DNA of 64,000 bases from Telopea speciosissima (GCF_018873765.1 NC_057926.1:54511378-54575377); one strand, 5' to 3'; shown: positions 1-11,185, counted from the stretch's first letter. The notes: a model not told the origin generated them from the sequence alone. A program made the numbers and translations.

Positions 1-25
1 AATCAGATGGACCTTTCCCTTACAG

Positions 26-143
26 GATTATTATGCAGTTCAATTGCCTAGTTATTACATGGATGTTCTCTTCGAGAGGTGTTGATCTTGCATCTGAAAA
101 TGGATTGTATGAACTTATTATATCCTTGAATGCTAAATCTTAG
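26..143 (+). CDS. Possible last exon of a gene extending left of the window
   Basis: A polypyrimidine stretch and CAG acceptor end at base 25. One frame is then open for 38 codons to a TAG at 141-143 and ends with the residues ENGLYELIISLNAKS. The exon would start with one base that completes a split codon. I do not recognise the family, and the rest of the gene would lie outside the window. A chance open frame is a real alternative, so this is only a candidate. Confidence 0.25.
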
Positions 144-530
144 CTTTAGTGTAACTGTATTTCTTTTCTCTTACTGAAAAAATAGATGATGTAGAATGCA
201 CCCGACAATCAGGGGAAACAAAGGACAGAATAAGTAAAGATCGTATTAGAAGCAAAGATCCACAAGGACCCGTCACTGGGAAATGAATTTTCCGAAGTCA
301 TGGGTTGGTCTTGGGATATATGATAGAAATTTGGTTGGGGGTGGCTGTGCATGACCCTGATATGAAGGACCTTGCACTTTCATTTACCTGTGATGGGTCG
401 GACCTACTCGATAGTGTTGCAGTAGGATTGCACTATCACCCAATGGTTGAATGATTTTGAGGCCATAGACAACAGAGAGAGATTCTTGCTTCCATTTCTG
501 ACAACGGCCTTGATGGGCAGGAGATGCATG
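144..530. other. Unassigned intergenic or 3'UTR sequence
   Basis: No convincing open frame, RNA gene or repeat boundary seen. It could be the 3' untranslated region of the candidate exon ending at 143. Confidence 0.4.
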
Positions 531-805
531 TGTGCTGTTAATGTACAAGTCGAAAACTTTAGAGAAGAAATAAAGAATGAGAATGTGAAGCTTACATTAT
601 TTTAATTTTAATTATATATATATAAATATAAAAATATGTAAATTTATATACATGCTTCAGCCCAAATGCGACATTGGCCTAGGTATCTCATTCCTTGCCT
701 GCCCTGCAGGATGAAAAGCCCACCTGAGCCCGATGGGCTTCGACAGGTTTGAGCCCACTAGATCAAACTTGCATCTCTACAAAATATGAAGTGCGTAAGC
801 ACACC

Positions 806-1120
806 ACCAGTATGGATCTTTATCGCCCTCAGTACTACAGAGGGTGTTGTGCGCATTGTGTTGTGCAATACTGCTTATGTGTGCACGGTGGGGCCTACTG
901 TGCACACATGGGCGGTGCTGCGCCGCACGATGCGCACAGCACCCCCAGTAGTACTGGGGGCGATAATTTTCCCACCAGTACTGGAGGCGATGCTATGCGC
1001 ATCATGCTGCACAGCAGCACCCATGTGCGCACGGTGGGGCCTACTGTGCACACATGGGCGCTGCTATGTCGCACGATACGCATAGTAGCGGCCCCAATAT
1101 TGGGGCCGATAAAGATCCCC
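806..1120. mobile_element. MITE-like insertion made of two tandem hairpins
   Basis: The sister copies of this repeat run straight from ...AACACC to AAATCATGGG (near 4707 and 9806). Here about 315 bp sits between those two phrases, so the insertion is defined by two empty sites. The ends are inverted: GGATCTTTATCG at 814-825 and CGATAAAGATCC at about 1107-1118. Inside are two consecutive copies of a GC-rich hairpin around the phrase GTGCGCACGGTGGGGCC, at about 836-960 and 977-1104. Open frames across it only reflect its composition and are not genes. Confidence 0.75.
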
Positions 1121-1714
1121 AAATCATGGGAGCCAAATAGTTAAGAATTACGAGACTCAGTGAGGAGAGGTTTTAATAATCAGTAATTGGATCTCAATTT
1201 CCACCAATCCGATAGAGTCATTCATATCCAAAAGCCCTATAAATTCCCTTTCCTTTAAATTTGAGGATCGATTTTAGGGTTCTTGAACACCAATTCGGAT
1301 TGATTCCAATCCGGATTAGAATACCGATTCCATGTTTTAAGCCTTGGTGAGAGACGATCCGATTAAGAAAAATAGAAATCTCAAGATACCTTTTATATTA
1401 TTAGGATCTAATAAAATCATCACCCTAAAAAAGGCAACTTCAACAGCTGGTAACTGACTTAGTTGGCCTTCTAAAAAAAAAAAGATCGAGTAGAGAGATT
1501 CATTCCGCTCATATTAGATGGATATAGATATATTCCCACTGCAAATAAAATCTTGCCATTTTTATTTTCTTGAGGAAAAAAAAAAAATCTTGCGATAGAT
1601 CGTCAAAACCTTTAAAGTGTAAGGTTTCAACTCTCAAGTTAGCACTTTCTCCCCAATCGCCATTGAAGGAGCTCATCTTCCCTGAGAGAAGTCGGCCTTC
1701 CTCCAGTATGTACA

Positions 1715-1717
<3 letters not shown>

Positions 1718-1749
<32 letters not shown>
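1718..1749. repeat. CT/AC compound microsatellite
   Basis: A run of CT dinucleotides followed by AC dinucleotides. It lies at the junction between the unit Z tail and the start of unit A, which suggests a role in the recombination that joined them. Confidence 0.85.
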
Positions 1750-1904
1750 ATTTCTTGACCAAGTAAGAAGTCTAAGAAACAGAAAGATGTTGGCGATTAT
1801 TTTATGTGTCTAATGAAGTTTGATCTAGTGTATGGGCATTAGATGTGTCTATGTGTCTACCCCTTGGTTCTTCGTCTAATTCCAATGTGGATGTTAAATG
1901 TATT

Positions 1905-2040
1905 AATATATGGGATAAGGTTGTTGTTGTTGTTGTTGTTAAATGTATTAATATCAATATGTTTTTTATAAGTTTTGCTATTTCAACTTATGTGGGTTCA
2001 AAACTTGAAAACAACCTCTCTTGCGAAACAGGGGTAGTAG
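1905..2040 (+). mobile_element. Decayed LINE tail and Au-SINE-like fragment upstream of MADS copy 1
   Basis: GGGATAAGG followed by GTT repeats (1911-1940) has the form of the 3' tail of plant RTE LINEs. Bases 1994-2036 run from GGGTTC to GCGAAACAGGGGTA and read like the B-box region of the Au SINE seen intact at 53,915 in this window. Both are degraded, and the equivalent stretch in front of MADS copy 2 (7100-7228) carries the same fragments. They lie 150-280 bp before the ATG, so they may supply promoter or leader sequence. Confidence 0.5.
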
Positions 2041-2187
2041 GAGCCTCGTGCATGAGTTGCTATTTTTTTGTTTTTTTTTATCAGCTCTGGAACTGTTGGC
2101 GTATCAGTACCTAACAGATTTTGAATCAAATGTAGATTTTCATTATCTATTTGATGACTAAACAGGAGAGAAAGAGGGTGAAGATCG

Positions 2188-3122
2188 ATGGGTCGTGCGA
2201 AAGTGAAGTTGGAACTCATTGCAAAGGAAAGATCTCGCAACACCACTTTCCAGAAGAGAAAAAAGGGTTTAAAGAAGAAAACCAACGAGTTCTCCACACT
2301 TTGTGATGTTGATGCCTGCTTGATCATCTTTGGGCCCAAGCAAGGTAACCGTTTGATCGAACCAGAGACTTGGCCATAGAACCGTGAAGATGTTCTCAAC
2401 ATCATCGAACGGTTTAGAAAGAACTGTACAACTACAGAAGGACGAGGGAATCGACACATAGGCATTCCTGAATTCTATGAAGACCAAATTAAGAAGCTTC
2501 GTAGAGAGTTGAACGAGTTGCGGCAACACAATGGCAAAACTCAGTACCCCACGTGGGACAACCGTCTAGATAATCTCTCTGTGGACCAGCTCAAACACCT
2601 TGCTGCATCGTTGGATTCAAAGATTGAATTTGTGAAGGCTATGATTGATCTTAATGAAAGAAATCACTATGTCTTGCATGATGCCACAGGGTTGATAGAA
2701 TACTCTGTCCCACCAATGAATCAAAACCCTCCTCCTTTTCCTCTTCTTCCTTATAGGGATTCTTATAATAGGAGTACAATGGATGACATGCAGATGCACA
2801 TGAACCCTCACCACCAGCCTATTGTGCTTTGGATCAATCTCTTGTGATCAACGGTATGGATTGCATGGGAAATTACTATGGTACATTGAATAGCATTATT
2901 GCTTATCATCCTACGGCTGTCGTAGCTCCAATGTCTAATCAGATCTGTTACAATCCCATGTTGCCAACGGTTGATGAGATGACCGTAATCAACAATACCG
3001 GAGGGGGACCGGTGAGGCCTTGCTACTTCACTCATCCCTATTTTGCACCACCGCTATATCAGATCAATGAGTTTTTCGATTTGCAGGATTATTACCATGA
3101 TCTGGATGATAAACGGTCATAG
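2188..3122 (+). pseudogene. Type I MADS-box gene copy 1, disrupted
   Basis: The start and first 63 codons match copy 2 (7378-8322) almost residue for residue and hold most of the MADS domain (MGRAKVKLEL start, KRKKGLKKK). Codon 64 is TAG (2377-2379) where copy 2 has GAG, so translation stops inside the DNA-binding domain. A second lesion is loss of one C in the CACCAGCC(C)TATTG phrase near 2817, which shifts the frame. In-phase sequence resumes as an open stretch from 2829 to the ancestral stop at 3120-3122. A 9-bp in-frame difference in a proline codon run near 2730 is also present. Elsewhere the copies differ little, so inactivation is recent. A truncated 63-residue product is possible in principle but would lack the dimerisation region. 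Confidence 0.9.
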
Positions 3123-5100
3123 GTTCATCTGTTACATCTCCACTATGTTTTAATTTATAGATATGTCTAGCTACTACAGCTTTGAGTATCCCAAACTTGT
3201 GTTTACCAAAAAAAAAAAAAAAGAGTATTCCAAACTTGTCTTTTATTTTATCTTTTATGAGGTAGAACTTAGGAGTGGAGATTATTAATGTTTAGATGAA
3301 CTAATATAAGTATCATATGGTAATAATTTGTGATTAAAGAGAAGAAGATTTCATTATTAGTTCTATTTTTCTGTGTTTTTCACTTTTATGATTTAAATTG
3401 GGTTTCTCGTTTGTGTTAGGCTCTTGATTAAGAAGAGCAAAATGGTGGTTAAGTATATGACAACATGATAGGAGCTTATTTGCCCAAAATTCTATTCTAG
3501 GCCTATCACTACCCCTCACTAGCACTTTATTTGGGGTACCATTGTGATTCAACTCCATCACTTATGAATCTACATATAAATATGGGTAAGAGATCTCTAC
3601 TTGGTCGTATGGTTTCTATGCAAGCATTTGGGCCAATAGGTGAGCACGTCTGGGTATCTCCTAGTAGATAGAGGCGTCATCTCACGGTGCCCTGTGAGAG
3701 GGCGTAGGAAACACCAAGTAGAGATCTTTTTCCCTATAAATATATATAGTTCTCTTCATTAATGACAAAAATGCATGTAGGCAAGGAAGGCTTCATTGCC
3801 AAGTTGTCATCATATTCTCATTCTATATAGAGAACCCTAAAAACTCATACTCTTTCACTAAGAATGCATAAAAGGGCATTAAGAATGTACAAAATAACAT
3901 TTATGAAAGCGAAAGGACACATGTCAGCACCTAATTGTTCATGAAGCCTACCCGTATAGGTAGGTGATCATGTGTCTTCTTATCTAACAAAAAGCATTAC
4001 TCGGTTTGCCTGACTTTTGATGTGCTTGCTAGTGCATCCACAATATTAAGGTACAATAGGGCCAGACTTTTAAAAACCTTGGCCCAACCCAAGGTCCACA
4101 ATTCTCAACCCAAGCACCACTGTTGGGCTTTGGGGGCCCTATTTTATCATTAGACCATTTTGTTCATCCACTAATAACCAACTTTTTTTTGAATAGATAG
4201 GTTCTTGCCAACTAAGCTATCTCCTTAGGGTTAACAACCAACATTGAGTTTATCCGCCATTTCTCCCTCTTATTTATAGGCTCTCATTCCCTTTTGTTTT
4301 CTTAAATTTTCAATGTGAGACTAAAGATGAGTACATTCTCTACTCTTCCTCCTTTTTTGGAACAAAAAAGAAGTGTTTATTAGTCCCATATTTAAAATTT
4401 AAGAGAAGGAATAAAGAATGAGATGTCTATAAATAAAGTTCGATATCCCAATTCCCAAGCGACTTTACTTTTATTTTTATGTTATATAAATGTAAAAAAA
4501 TTATAAATTTTCATATAGGCTTCAATTCAGCTCAAGCCCATCCTTGCCCTAGCCCGAACCTAGGAATCTCAATCCTAGCCCACTCTGCAGGATGAAAAGC
4601 CCAACCAAACCCTGTCAGGCTCAGGCGGGCTTTGGCAGATTTAAGCCCACTGGGCCATACTTGCACCCCTAGCTGACAATATCATGTGCATAAGAACACC
4701 AAATCATGGGAGCCAAACTGATTATGAATAACAGAAATCTCGAGAGACCTTTCATGGATCTAACAAAATCACCCTTAAAAGACAACCTCAATAGCTGGTA
4801 ACTTACTAAGTCGCCATTGAAGGATCTCATCTTCCCTAACAGAACTCGGCCTTCTTCTGGTATGTACATATATCTCTCTCTCTATCTTCATGTTCTCCCC
4901 TGTGAAAAAAAAAAAGAAAGAAGAAAGCAAAAAAATCAAGACAAAAAGGCTCAAGGTGGGCTAAGCCAAGGCCGGGGTAAAAAATATTTTTTCTCGTATG
5001 TAAAAACTAACATAAAAATGACAAAAATGTGGCCCAGCCTGGCCCGTACTGAGCTTGACAGGTTAACGCCTTGGCTGCTATATCTCATCTCGATGGATTC
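3123..5100. other. Intergenic part of unit A
   Basis: No gene seen. The stretch is matched almost base for base by 8323-10203. It contains old transposon-like phrases, including GGGCCAGACTTTT (4060), GAATAGATAGGTTCTTGCC (4191) and a GATGAAAAGCCCA block (4591), plus a CT run at 4873-4886. Confidence 0.6.
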
Positions 5101-5264
5101 AGATCTTCTATGGGGCAGCTGCCCATCCGACCTATGTTGTGTAGACACAAGGCCGCATGTAATGACTACCTTACCCCCACTTAGACAAGGGTAAGGCGGT
5201 CATTGCATGTGAACCTGTGTCTATACAGCACAGGTAGAATGGGGCAACGAGCCGCAAAAGATCT
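5101..5264. mobile_element. Hairpin MITE, copy in unit A
   Basis: The sequence folds back on itself. AGATCTTCTATGGGGCAGCT at the left answers GGGGCAACGAGCCGC...AGATCT at the right. The inner arms GACTACCTTACCCCCACT and AAGGGTAAGGCGGTCATTGC also pair. The same element sits at 10204-10367 in unit B, so it was present before the duplication. No coding capacity. Confidence 0.7.
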
Positions 5265-5616
5265 ATTTTCTCTCGACCCTATTGCACCCCTAACCCAAAA
5301 TATGTAAGGTTTCACTGAATTTTGTAAGAAGTTCCCATGCTACAGAAATCCCAACAAGAGAAAGCATTTTTTTAAGAACATTAACATGATAGTAGTGAAT
5401 TCAAATCTTCTATAAAATTTGACCTTTGAATAAGTGATGATATGAAAAATATATCCAATTAATTTTCTCCACCATAAAAAATCTGCCACAAGAATGAAAA
5501 ATCATTCCTATTGGAAGGAATTAGGCATGGATTGTCAATCCATTTCTATCTATGTAAAAGAGTTTTTTTTTGGAAGGGGATGCTTTTCCTGCTATGTTGA
5601 TTACTTTTGGATAAAA

Positions 5617-5696
5617 ATCCTCTGTAGTACTGTCGGGTGCGCACCTGCGGTGCATATCCTGTGACAAGTGCACACCCGGAGGTACTGCAGAGGATC
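5617..5696. repeat. Short imperfect palindrome in unit A
   Basis: ATCCTCTGTAGTAC at the left pairs with GTACTGCAGAGGAT at the right, around a GC-rich core containing GGGTGCGCAC and GTGCACACCC. A matching palindrome lies at 10724-10796. It looks like a small foldback element or the remnant of one. Confidence 0.7.
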
Positions 5697-6057
5697 CTGG
5701 TCCATTACATCTACCCGTGGATCGATGAGTTGGGCAACATATATTGTTGGAAATAAATTTTCAAGAACCCATTTTCTATAAGTTCAAACTAAATGAAATA
5801 ATATTTATTAAAAAGAAGAAAAAACTAAGGTTCCATTTGTTATGACGTAAAATTTTAATTTCAAGGAACCAACATACCCTCTATAGTATATGTTATTTCT
5901 AATCGCCCCCTCTCACATATCTTCCTCGTATATGTTTTTTTGGTAAGCATATCTTCCTCTTATTAGGAAACCATATATTCTAACTTATCTTCTTTCTTAA
6001 TTGAATTTATCTTTACTTAACTCTCTCTTATAAGGAAACTATATAATCCAACTTTTT

Positions 6058-6447
6058 TTCTTATTGGTGTCCCCTCCGATCTTCTCTGTTTGAGAATTAG
6101 GATTGGAAGGCGAAATTGGCGGATCAGAAGAAATTAAAGGAGGTACCCGGATCATAATTCCAGTCGCTCCTCTTGTTCGGAGGAATTTGATTTTCTAAGT
6201 CATCGATTCTGTCTCGATCAGTCTGACTCCTCGAAGTGAAGGTGGTACGTTCCTTTATTTCATTGGTTGATATATATTCCTATTTTCTCCATTCGTTTTT
6301 TTTTTTTTTTTTTTTTTTTTTTGGTCTCTCGGATCGGAAGACATAGTTATTCTTGATCAAGAGGATAGAATGGATACTTTGAAGGGTTGAAGCCTTGAAG
6401 GGAAAGACAATGTGGGTCTGGTTTACTTCCTTGTCCTACTGATTGTT
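6058..6447 (+). other. Block present in unit A but missing from unit B
   Basis: Flanks on both sides match unit B (TATAATCCAACTT on the left, GTGTGTGTCTCAGTA on the right). In B the gap is filled only by TA/GA repeats (about 11,151-11,190). The block has mixed GC, pyrimidine tracts, a T-run (6299-6322) and a GAAG|GTGGTACGTT phrase near 6237-6250 that could be a splice donor. It lies about 1 kb upstream of the intact MADS copy 2 and could be an untranslated first exon or promoter of that gene. That role is inference; only the presence/absence difference is seen. Confidence 0.45.
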
Positions 6448-7377
6448 CGAGAGAGTGTGTGTGTGTCTCAGTAGATCACTATAGTAAGTAATTCTTTTAA
6501 AATTGTTTTACCATAACTTCTCTTATCTCTTTTGATTCTCAAAAGCTTCTGCATTATTGAATTTCTTAATTATTTTTCATAAATAGTTTGGTTGATTTAA
6601 TTTGCATTCCTCAATTCATACAAATAGTCATTTTGCTAAATTTAAAATATGAAGAATACTCATTGATTAGAAGGTTGACTACTGTGAAATTAAATGTTCT
6701 TTTGGGTATTTGTTTTGTAACACTTGCTTGAATTCCTTGGTCTCTGTCTATTTCCTTTGGATTATTATTTACATCTTGTAACAATTTCTAAAATTTTTAC
6801 AGTGATCAAACATCTTCTTAATGCTTATTGAAAGTTTCAATTGGAATTACAAGTTTTTGGGATTTTGTTATCTACTTTGAGAACATGCTAAGAAAGAATT
6901 TGGAACTGTAAAATGTTAATTTTTGTTTTTATTATTCATCAGAAAGATGTTGGTGATTATTTTATGTGTCTAACGAAGTTTGATCTATTGTATGGCCGGG
7001 CATTAGATTGGTCAGTGTATGGACATTAGATGTGTCTCTGTGTCTACCCCTTGGTTCTTCGTCTTTTTTTGCCCAATGTAGATGTTAAATGTATTAGTAT
7101 ATGGGATAAGGTTGTCATTGTTGTTGTTGTTAAATATATTAATATCAATATGTTTTTTGTAAGTTTTGCTATTTCAACTTATGCGGGTTCAAAACTTGGA
7201 AACAACCTCTCTTGCGAAATAAGGATAGTAGGAGCCTTGTGCATGAGTTGCTCTTTTTTTGTTTTTTTAATCAGCTCTGGAACTGTTGGTGTATCAGTAC
7301 CTAACAAATTTTGAATCAAATGTAGATTTTCATTATCTATTTGATGACTAAACAGGAGAGAAAGAGGGTGAAGATCG

Positions 7378-8322
7378 ATGGGTCGTGCGAAAGTGAAGTT
7401 GGAACTCATTGCAAAGGAAAGATCTCGCAACACCACTTTCCAGAAAAGAAAGAAGGGTTTAAAGAAGAAAACCTATGAGTTCTCCACACTTTGTGATGTT
7501 GATGCCTGCTTGATCATCTTTGGGCCTAAGCAAGGTAATCGTTTGATCGAACCAGAGACTTGGCCAGAGAACCGTGAAGATGTTCTCAACATCATCGAAC
7601 GGTTTAGAAAGAACTGTACAGCCACAGAGGGACGAGGGAATCGACACATAGGCATTCCTGAATTCTATGAAGACCAAATTAAGAAGCTTCGTAGAGAGTT
7701 GATCGAGTTGCGGCAACACAATAGCAAAACTCAGTACCCTACGTGGGACAACCGTCTAGACAATCTCTCTGTGGACCAGCTCAAACACCTTGCTGCATCG
7801 TTGGATTCAAAGATTGAATTTGTGAAGGCTATGATTGATCTTAATGAAGGAAATCACTATGTCTTGGATGATGTCACAGGGTTGATAGAATACTCTGTCC
7901 CACCAATGAATCAAAACCCTCCTCCTCCTCTTCCTCTTCCTCATCTTCCTTATAGGGATTCTTATAATAGGAGTACAATGGATGACATGCAGATACACAT
8001 GAACCCTCACCACCAGCCCTATTGTGCTTTGGATCAATCTCTTGTGATCAACGGTATGGATTGCATGGGAAATTACTATGGTACATCGAATAGCATTATT
8101 CCTTATCATCCTACAACTGTCGTAGCTCCGATGTCTAATCAAATCTGTTACAATCCCATGTTGCCAACGGTTGATGAGATGACCGTAATCAACAATACCG
8201 GAGGAGGACCGGTGAGGCCTTGCTACTTCACTCATCCCTATTTTGCACCGCCACTACATCAGATCAATGAGTTTTTTGATTTGCAGGATTATCACCATGA
8301 TCTGGATGATAAACGGTCATAG
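7378..8322 (+). CDS. Type I (M-type) MADS-box transcription factor, copy 2
   Basis: Intact single-exon frame of 314 residues. Residues 1-60 form a MADS domain with the basic DNA-binding run KRKKGLKKK and the STLCDVDACLIIFGP strand, typical of plant type I proteins of the Mbeta/Mgamma side (I cannot settle which). After the domain come EPETWPENREDVLNIIERF, a helical middle with a YPTWDNRL phrase at about 121-128, then a low-complexity tail rich in Asn, Pro, Met and His. There is no keratin-like K domain, as expected for type I. The start is fixed by the canonical MGR opening and by conservation in three copies. Family members are known mainly from female gametophyte and endosperm, where they act as heterodimers. 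Whether this one does so is inference. Of the two near-identical copies, this is the functional one. Confidence 0.9.
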   Translation: MGRAKVKLELIAKERSRNTTFQKRKKGLKKKTYEFSTLCDVDACLIIFGPKQGNRLIEPETWPENREDVLNIIERFRKNCTATEGRGNRHIGIPEFYEDQIKKLRRELIELRQHNSKTQYPTWDNRLDNLSVDQLKHLAASLDSKIEFVKAMIDLNEGNHYVLDDVTGLIEYSVPPMNQNPPPPLPLPHLPYRDSYNRSTMDDMQIHMNPHHQPYCALDQSLVINGMDCMGNYYGTSNSIIPYHPTTVVAPMSNQICYNPMLPTVDEMTVINNTGGGPVRPCYFTHPYFAPPLHQINEFFDLQDYHHDLDDKRS

Positions 8323-10203
8323 GTTCTTCTGTTACATCTCCACTATGTTTTAATTTATAGATATGTCTAGCTACTACAGCTTTGAGTATCCCAAACTTGT
8401 CTTTTATTTTATCTTTTATGAGGTAGAACTTAGGAGTGGAGATTATTAATGGTTAGATGAACTAATGTAAGTATCATATGATAATAATTTGTGATAAAAG
8501 AGAAGAAGATTTCATTATTAGTTCTATTTTTTTGTGTTTTTCACTTTTATGATTTAAATTGGGCTTCTCGTTTGTGTTAGGCTCTTGATTAAGAAGAGCA
8601 AAATGGTGGTTAAGTATATGACAACATGATAGGAGCTTATTTGCCCAAAATTCTATTCTAGGCCTATCACTACCCCTCACTAGCACTTTATTTGGGGTAC
8701 CAGTGTGATTCAATTCCATCACTTATGAATCTACATATAAATATGGGTAAGAGATCTCTACTTGGTCGCATGGTTTCTACACAAGCATTTGGGCCAATAG
8801 GTGAGCACGTCTGAGTATCTACCTCGTAGATAGAGGCGTAATCTCATGGTGCCATGTGAGAAGGCGTAGGAAACACCACCAAGTATAGATCTTTTTCCCT
8901 ATAAATATATATAGTTCTCTTCATTAATAGGAAAAATGCATGTAGGCAAGGAAGGCTTCATTGCCAAGTTTTCATAAAAGGGCATTAAGAGTGTATGAAA
9001 TAATATTTATGAAAGCAAAATGACACATGTCAGTACGTTCATGAACCCTACACGTATAGGTAGGTGGTCATGTGTCTTCTTATTGAACAAAAAGCATTAC
9101 TAGGTTTGCCGGACTTTTGATGTGTTTGCTAGTGCATCCACAATATTAAGGTACAATAGGGCCGGGCTTTTCAAAACCCAGGCCCAACCCAAGTTCCACA
9201 ATACTCAACCCAAGCACCACTGTTGGGCTTTGGGGGCCCTATTTTATCATTAGACCATTTTGTTCGTCCACTAATAATCAACTTTTTTTTTTTTTTTTTT
9301 GAATAGATAGGTTCTTGCCAATTAAGCTATCTCCTTAGGGTTAACAACCAACATTGAGTTTATCCGCCATTTCTCCCTCTTATTTATAGGCTCTCATTCC
9401 CTTTTTGTTCTCTTAAATTCCCAATGTGAGACTAAAGATGAGTACATTCGCTACTCTTCCTCCTTTTTTGGAACAAAAAAAAGTGTTTATTAGTCCCATA
9501 ATTAAAACTTTAGAGAAGGAATAAAGAATGAGATGTCTATAAATAAAGTTAGATATCCCAATTCCCAAGCGGCTTTACTTTTATTTTTATGTTATATAAA
9601 TGTAAAAAAATTATAAATTTTCATACAGGCTTCAATTCAGCTCAAGCCCATCCTTGCCCTAGCCCAAACCTAGGAATCGCAATCCTGGCCCACTCTGCAG
9701 GAAGAAAAGCCCAACCAAACCCTGTCAGGCTCAGGCGGGCTTTGGCAGATTTAAGCCCACCGGGCCATACTTGCACCCCTAGCTGACAATATCATGTGCA
9801 TAAGAACACCAAATCATGGGAGCCAAACTGATTATGAATAACAGAATTCTCGAGAGACCTTTCATGGATCTAACAAAATCACCCTTAAAAGGCAACCTCA
9901 ATAGCTGGTAACTTACTAAGTCGCCATTGAAGGATCTCATCTGCCCTGACAGAACTCGGCCTTCCTCTGGTATGTACATATCTCTCTCTCTAACTTCATG
10001 TTCTCCCTGTTTAAAAATAAAAAGAATAAAACAAAAACTCAAGACAAAAAGGGTCAAGGTGGGCTGAGCCAGGGCCGGGATAAAAAGTATTTTTTCTCGT
10101 GTGTAAAAACTAACTTAAAAATGACAAAAATATGGCCAAGCCTGGCTCGTACTGAGCTTGACAGGTTCACGCCTTGGCTGCTATATCTCATCTCGATGGA
10201 TTC
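8323..10203. other. Intergenic part of unit B
   Basis: No gene seen. It parallels 3123-5100, with a lengthened T-run near 9284-9300. Short open frames here are not conserved as proteins between the two units. Confidence 0.6.
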
Positions 10204-10367
10204 AGATCTTCTACGGCGCAGTTGCCCGTCCGACCTATGTTGCGTAGACACAAGGCCGCATGTAATGACCACCTTACCCCCACTTGGACAAGGGTAAGAC
10301 GGTCATTGCGCGTGAACCTGTGTCTATGCAGCACAGGTAGAACGGGGCAGCGAGCCGTAGAGGATCT
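10204..10367. mobile_element. Hairpin MITE, copy in unit B
   Basis: Counterpart of the element at 5101-5264. The left end AGATCTTCTACGGCGCAG pairs with CGTAGAGGATCT at the right, and the inner arms ATGACCACCTTACCCCCACT and AAGGGTAAGACGGTCATTGC pair. Several differences from the unit A copy fall in the paired arms. Confidence 0.7.
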
Positions 10368-10723
10368 GTTTTCTCTCGACCCTGTTGCACCCCTAACCCA
10401 AAATATATAAGGTTTCACTGAATTTTGTAAAATGTTCCTATGCTACACAAATCCCAATTAGAGAAAGCATTTTTTTTAGAACTTTATCATGATACTAGTG
10501 AATTCAAATTCAAATTCAAATCTTCTCTAAAATTTGACCTTTGAATAAGTGATGATATGAAAAATATATCCAATTATTTTTCTCCACCATAAAAAATCTG
10601 CCACAAGAATGAAAAATCATTCCTATCTTAGGCATGGATTGTCAATCCATTTCTGTTTATGTAAAAGAGTATTTTTTTGGAGGCGGATGCTTTTCCTGCT
10701 ATGTTGATAACTTCTGGATAAAA

Positions 10724-10796
10724 ATCCTCTACAGTACCGCAGGGTGTGCGGTGCACATCCTGTGGCAAATGCACACCCGGAGGTACTGCAGAGGAT
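10724..10796. repeat. Short imperfect palindrome in unit B
   Basis: Counterpart of 5617-5696. ATCCTCTACAGTACC pairs with GGTACTGCAGAGGAT around a shorter GC-rich core. Confidence 0.65.
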
Positions 10797-11150
10797 CTTG
10801 GTCCATTACATCTACCCGTGGATTGATGAGTTGGGCAACATATATTGTTGGAAATAAATTTTCAAGAACCCATTTTCTATAAGTTCAAACTAAATGAAAT
10901 AATATTTATTAAAAAGAAAAAAAAACTAAGGCTCCATTAGTTAGGGCGTAAAATTTTACTTTCAAGGAACCAACATACCCTCTATAATATATGTTATTTC
11001 TAATCGCCCCCTCTCACATATCTTCCTCTTATATATTTTTTTTGGTAAGCATATCTTCCTCTTATTAGGAAGCCATATATTCTAACTTCTTTCTTAATTG
11101 AATTTATCTTTACTTATCTCTCTCTTATAAGGAAACTATATAATCCAACT

Positions 11151-11185
<35 letters not shown>

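Larger units (their letters stand above)
530..1770 (+). repeat. Partial third copy of the MADS-array repeat (unit Z tail)
   Basis: This stretch is a diverged copy of the 3' part of the two large repeats. The phrase around 566 (gaataaagaatgag-like) matches 4408 and 9518. The GATGAAAAGCCCA phrase near 710 matches 4591. The block at 1443-1720, with GCCATTGAAGGA and the CT run after TATGTACAT, matches 4790-4885 and 9898-9990. It therefore looks like the surviving tail of an older unit whose MADS gene is absent. It breaks off at a CT/AC microsatellite (about 1718-1749) and joins the start of unit A at about 1783. It is interrupted by a MITE at 806-1120. Confidence 0.7.
1783..6942 (+). repeat. Tandem segmental duplication, unit A (carries MADS copy 1)
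   Basis: Starting at AGAAAGATGTTGG (about 1783), this segment is repeated from about 6943 with an offset of roughly 5.1-5.2 kb. Identity by eye is very high through the gene, its 3' flank, the hairpin elements at 5101 and 5617, and the 5880-6050 block. Differences seen: a block at 6058-6447 present only here, an extra stretch of about 60 bp near 3806-3868, and a short tandem repeat around an A-run at 3190-3235. The next unit begins in direct continuation, which is what unequal crossing-over in a tandem array gives. Confidence 0.9.

Noticed and set aside
749-1144. 131-codon plus-strand frame and its overlapping partners
   Set aside because: It lies inside the double-hairpin MITE. The frames on both strands arise from its inverted GC-rich repeats.
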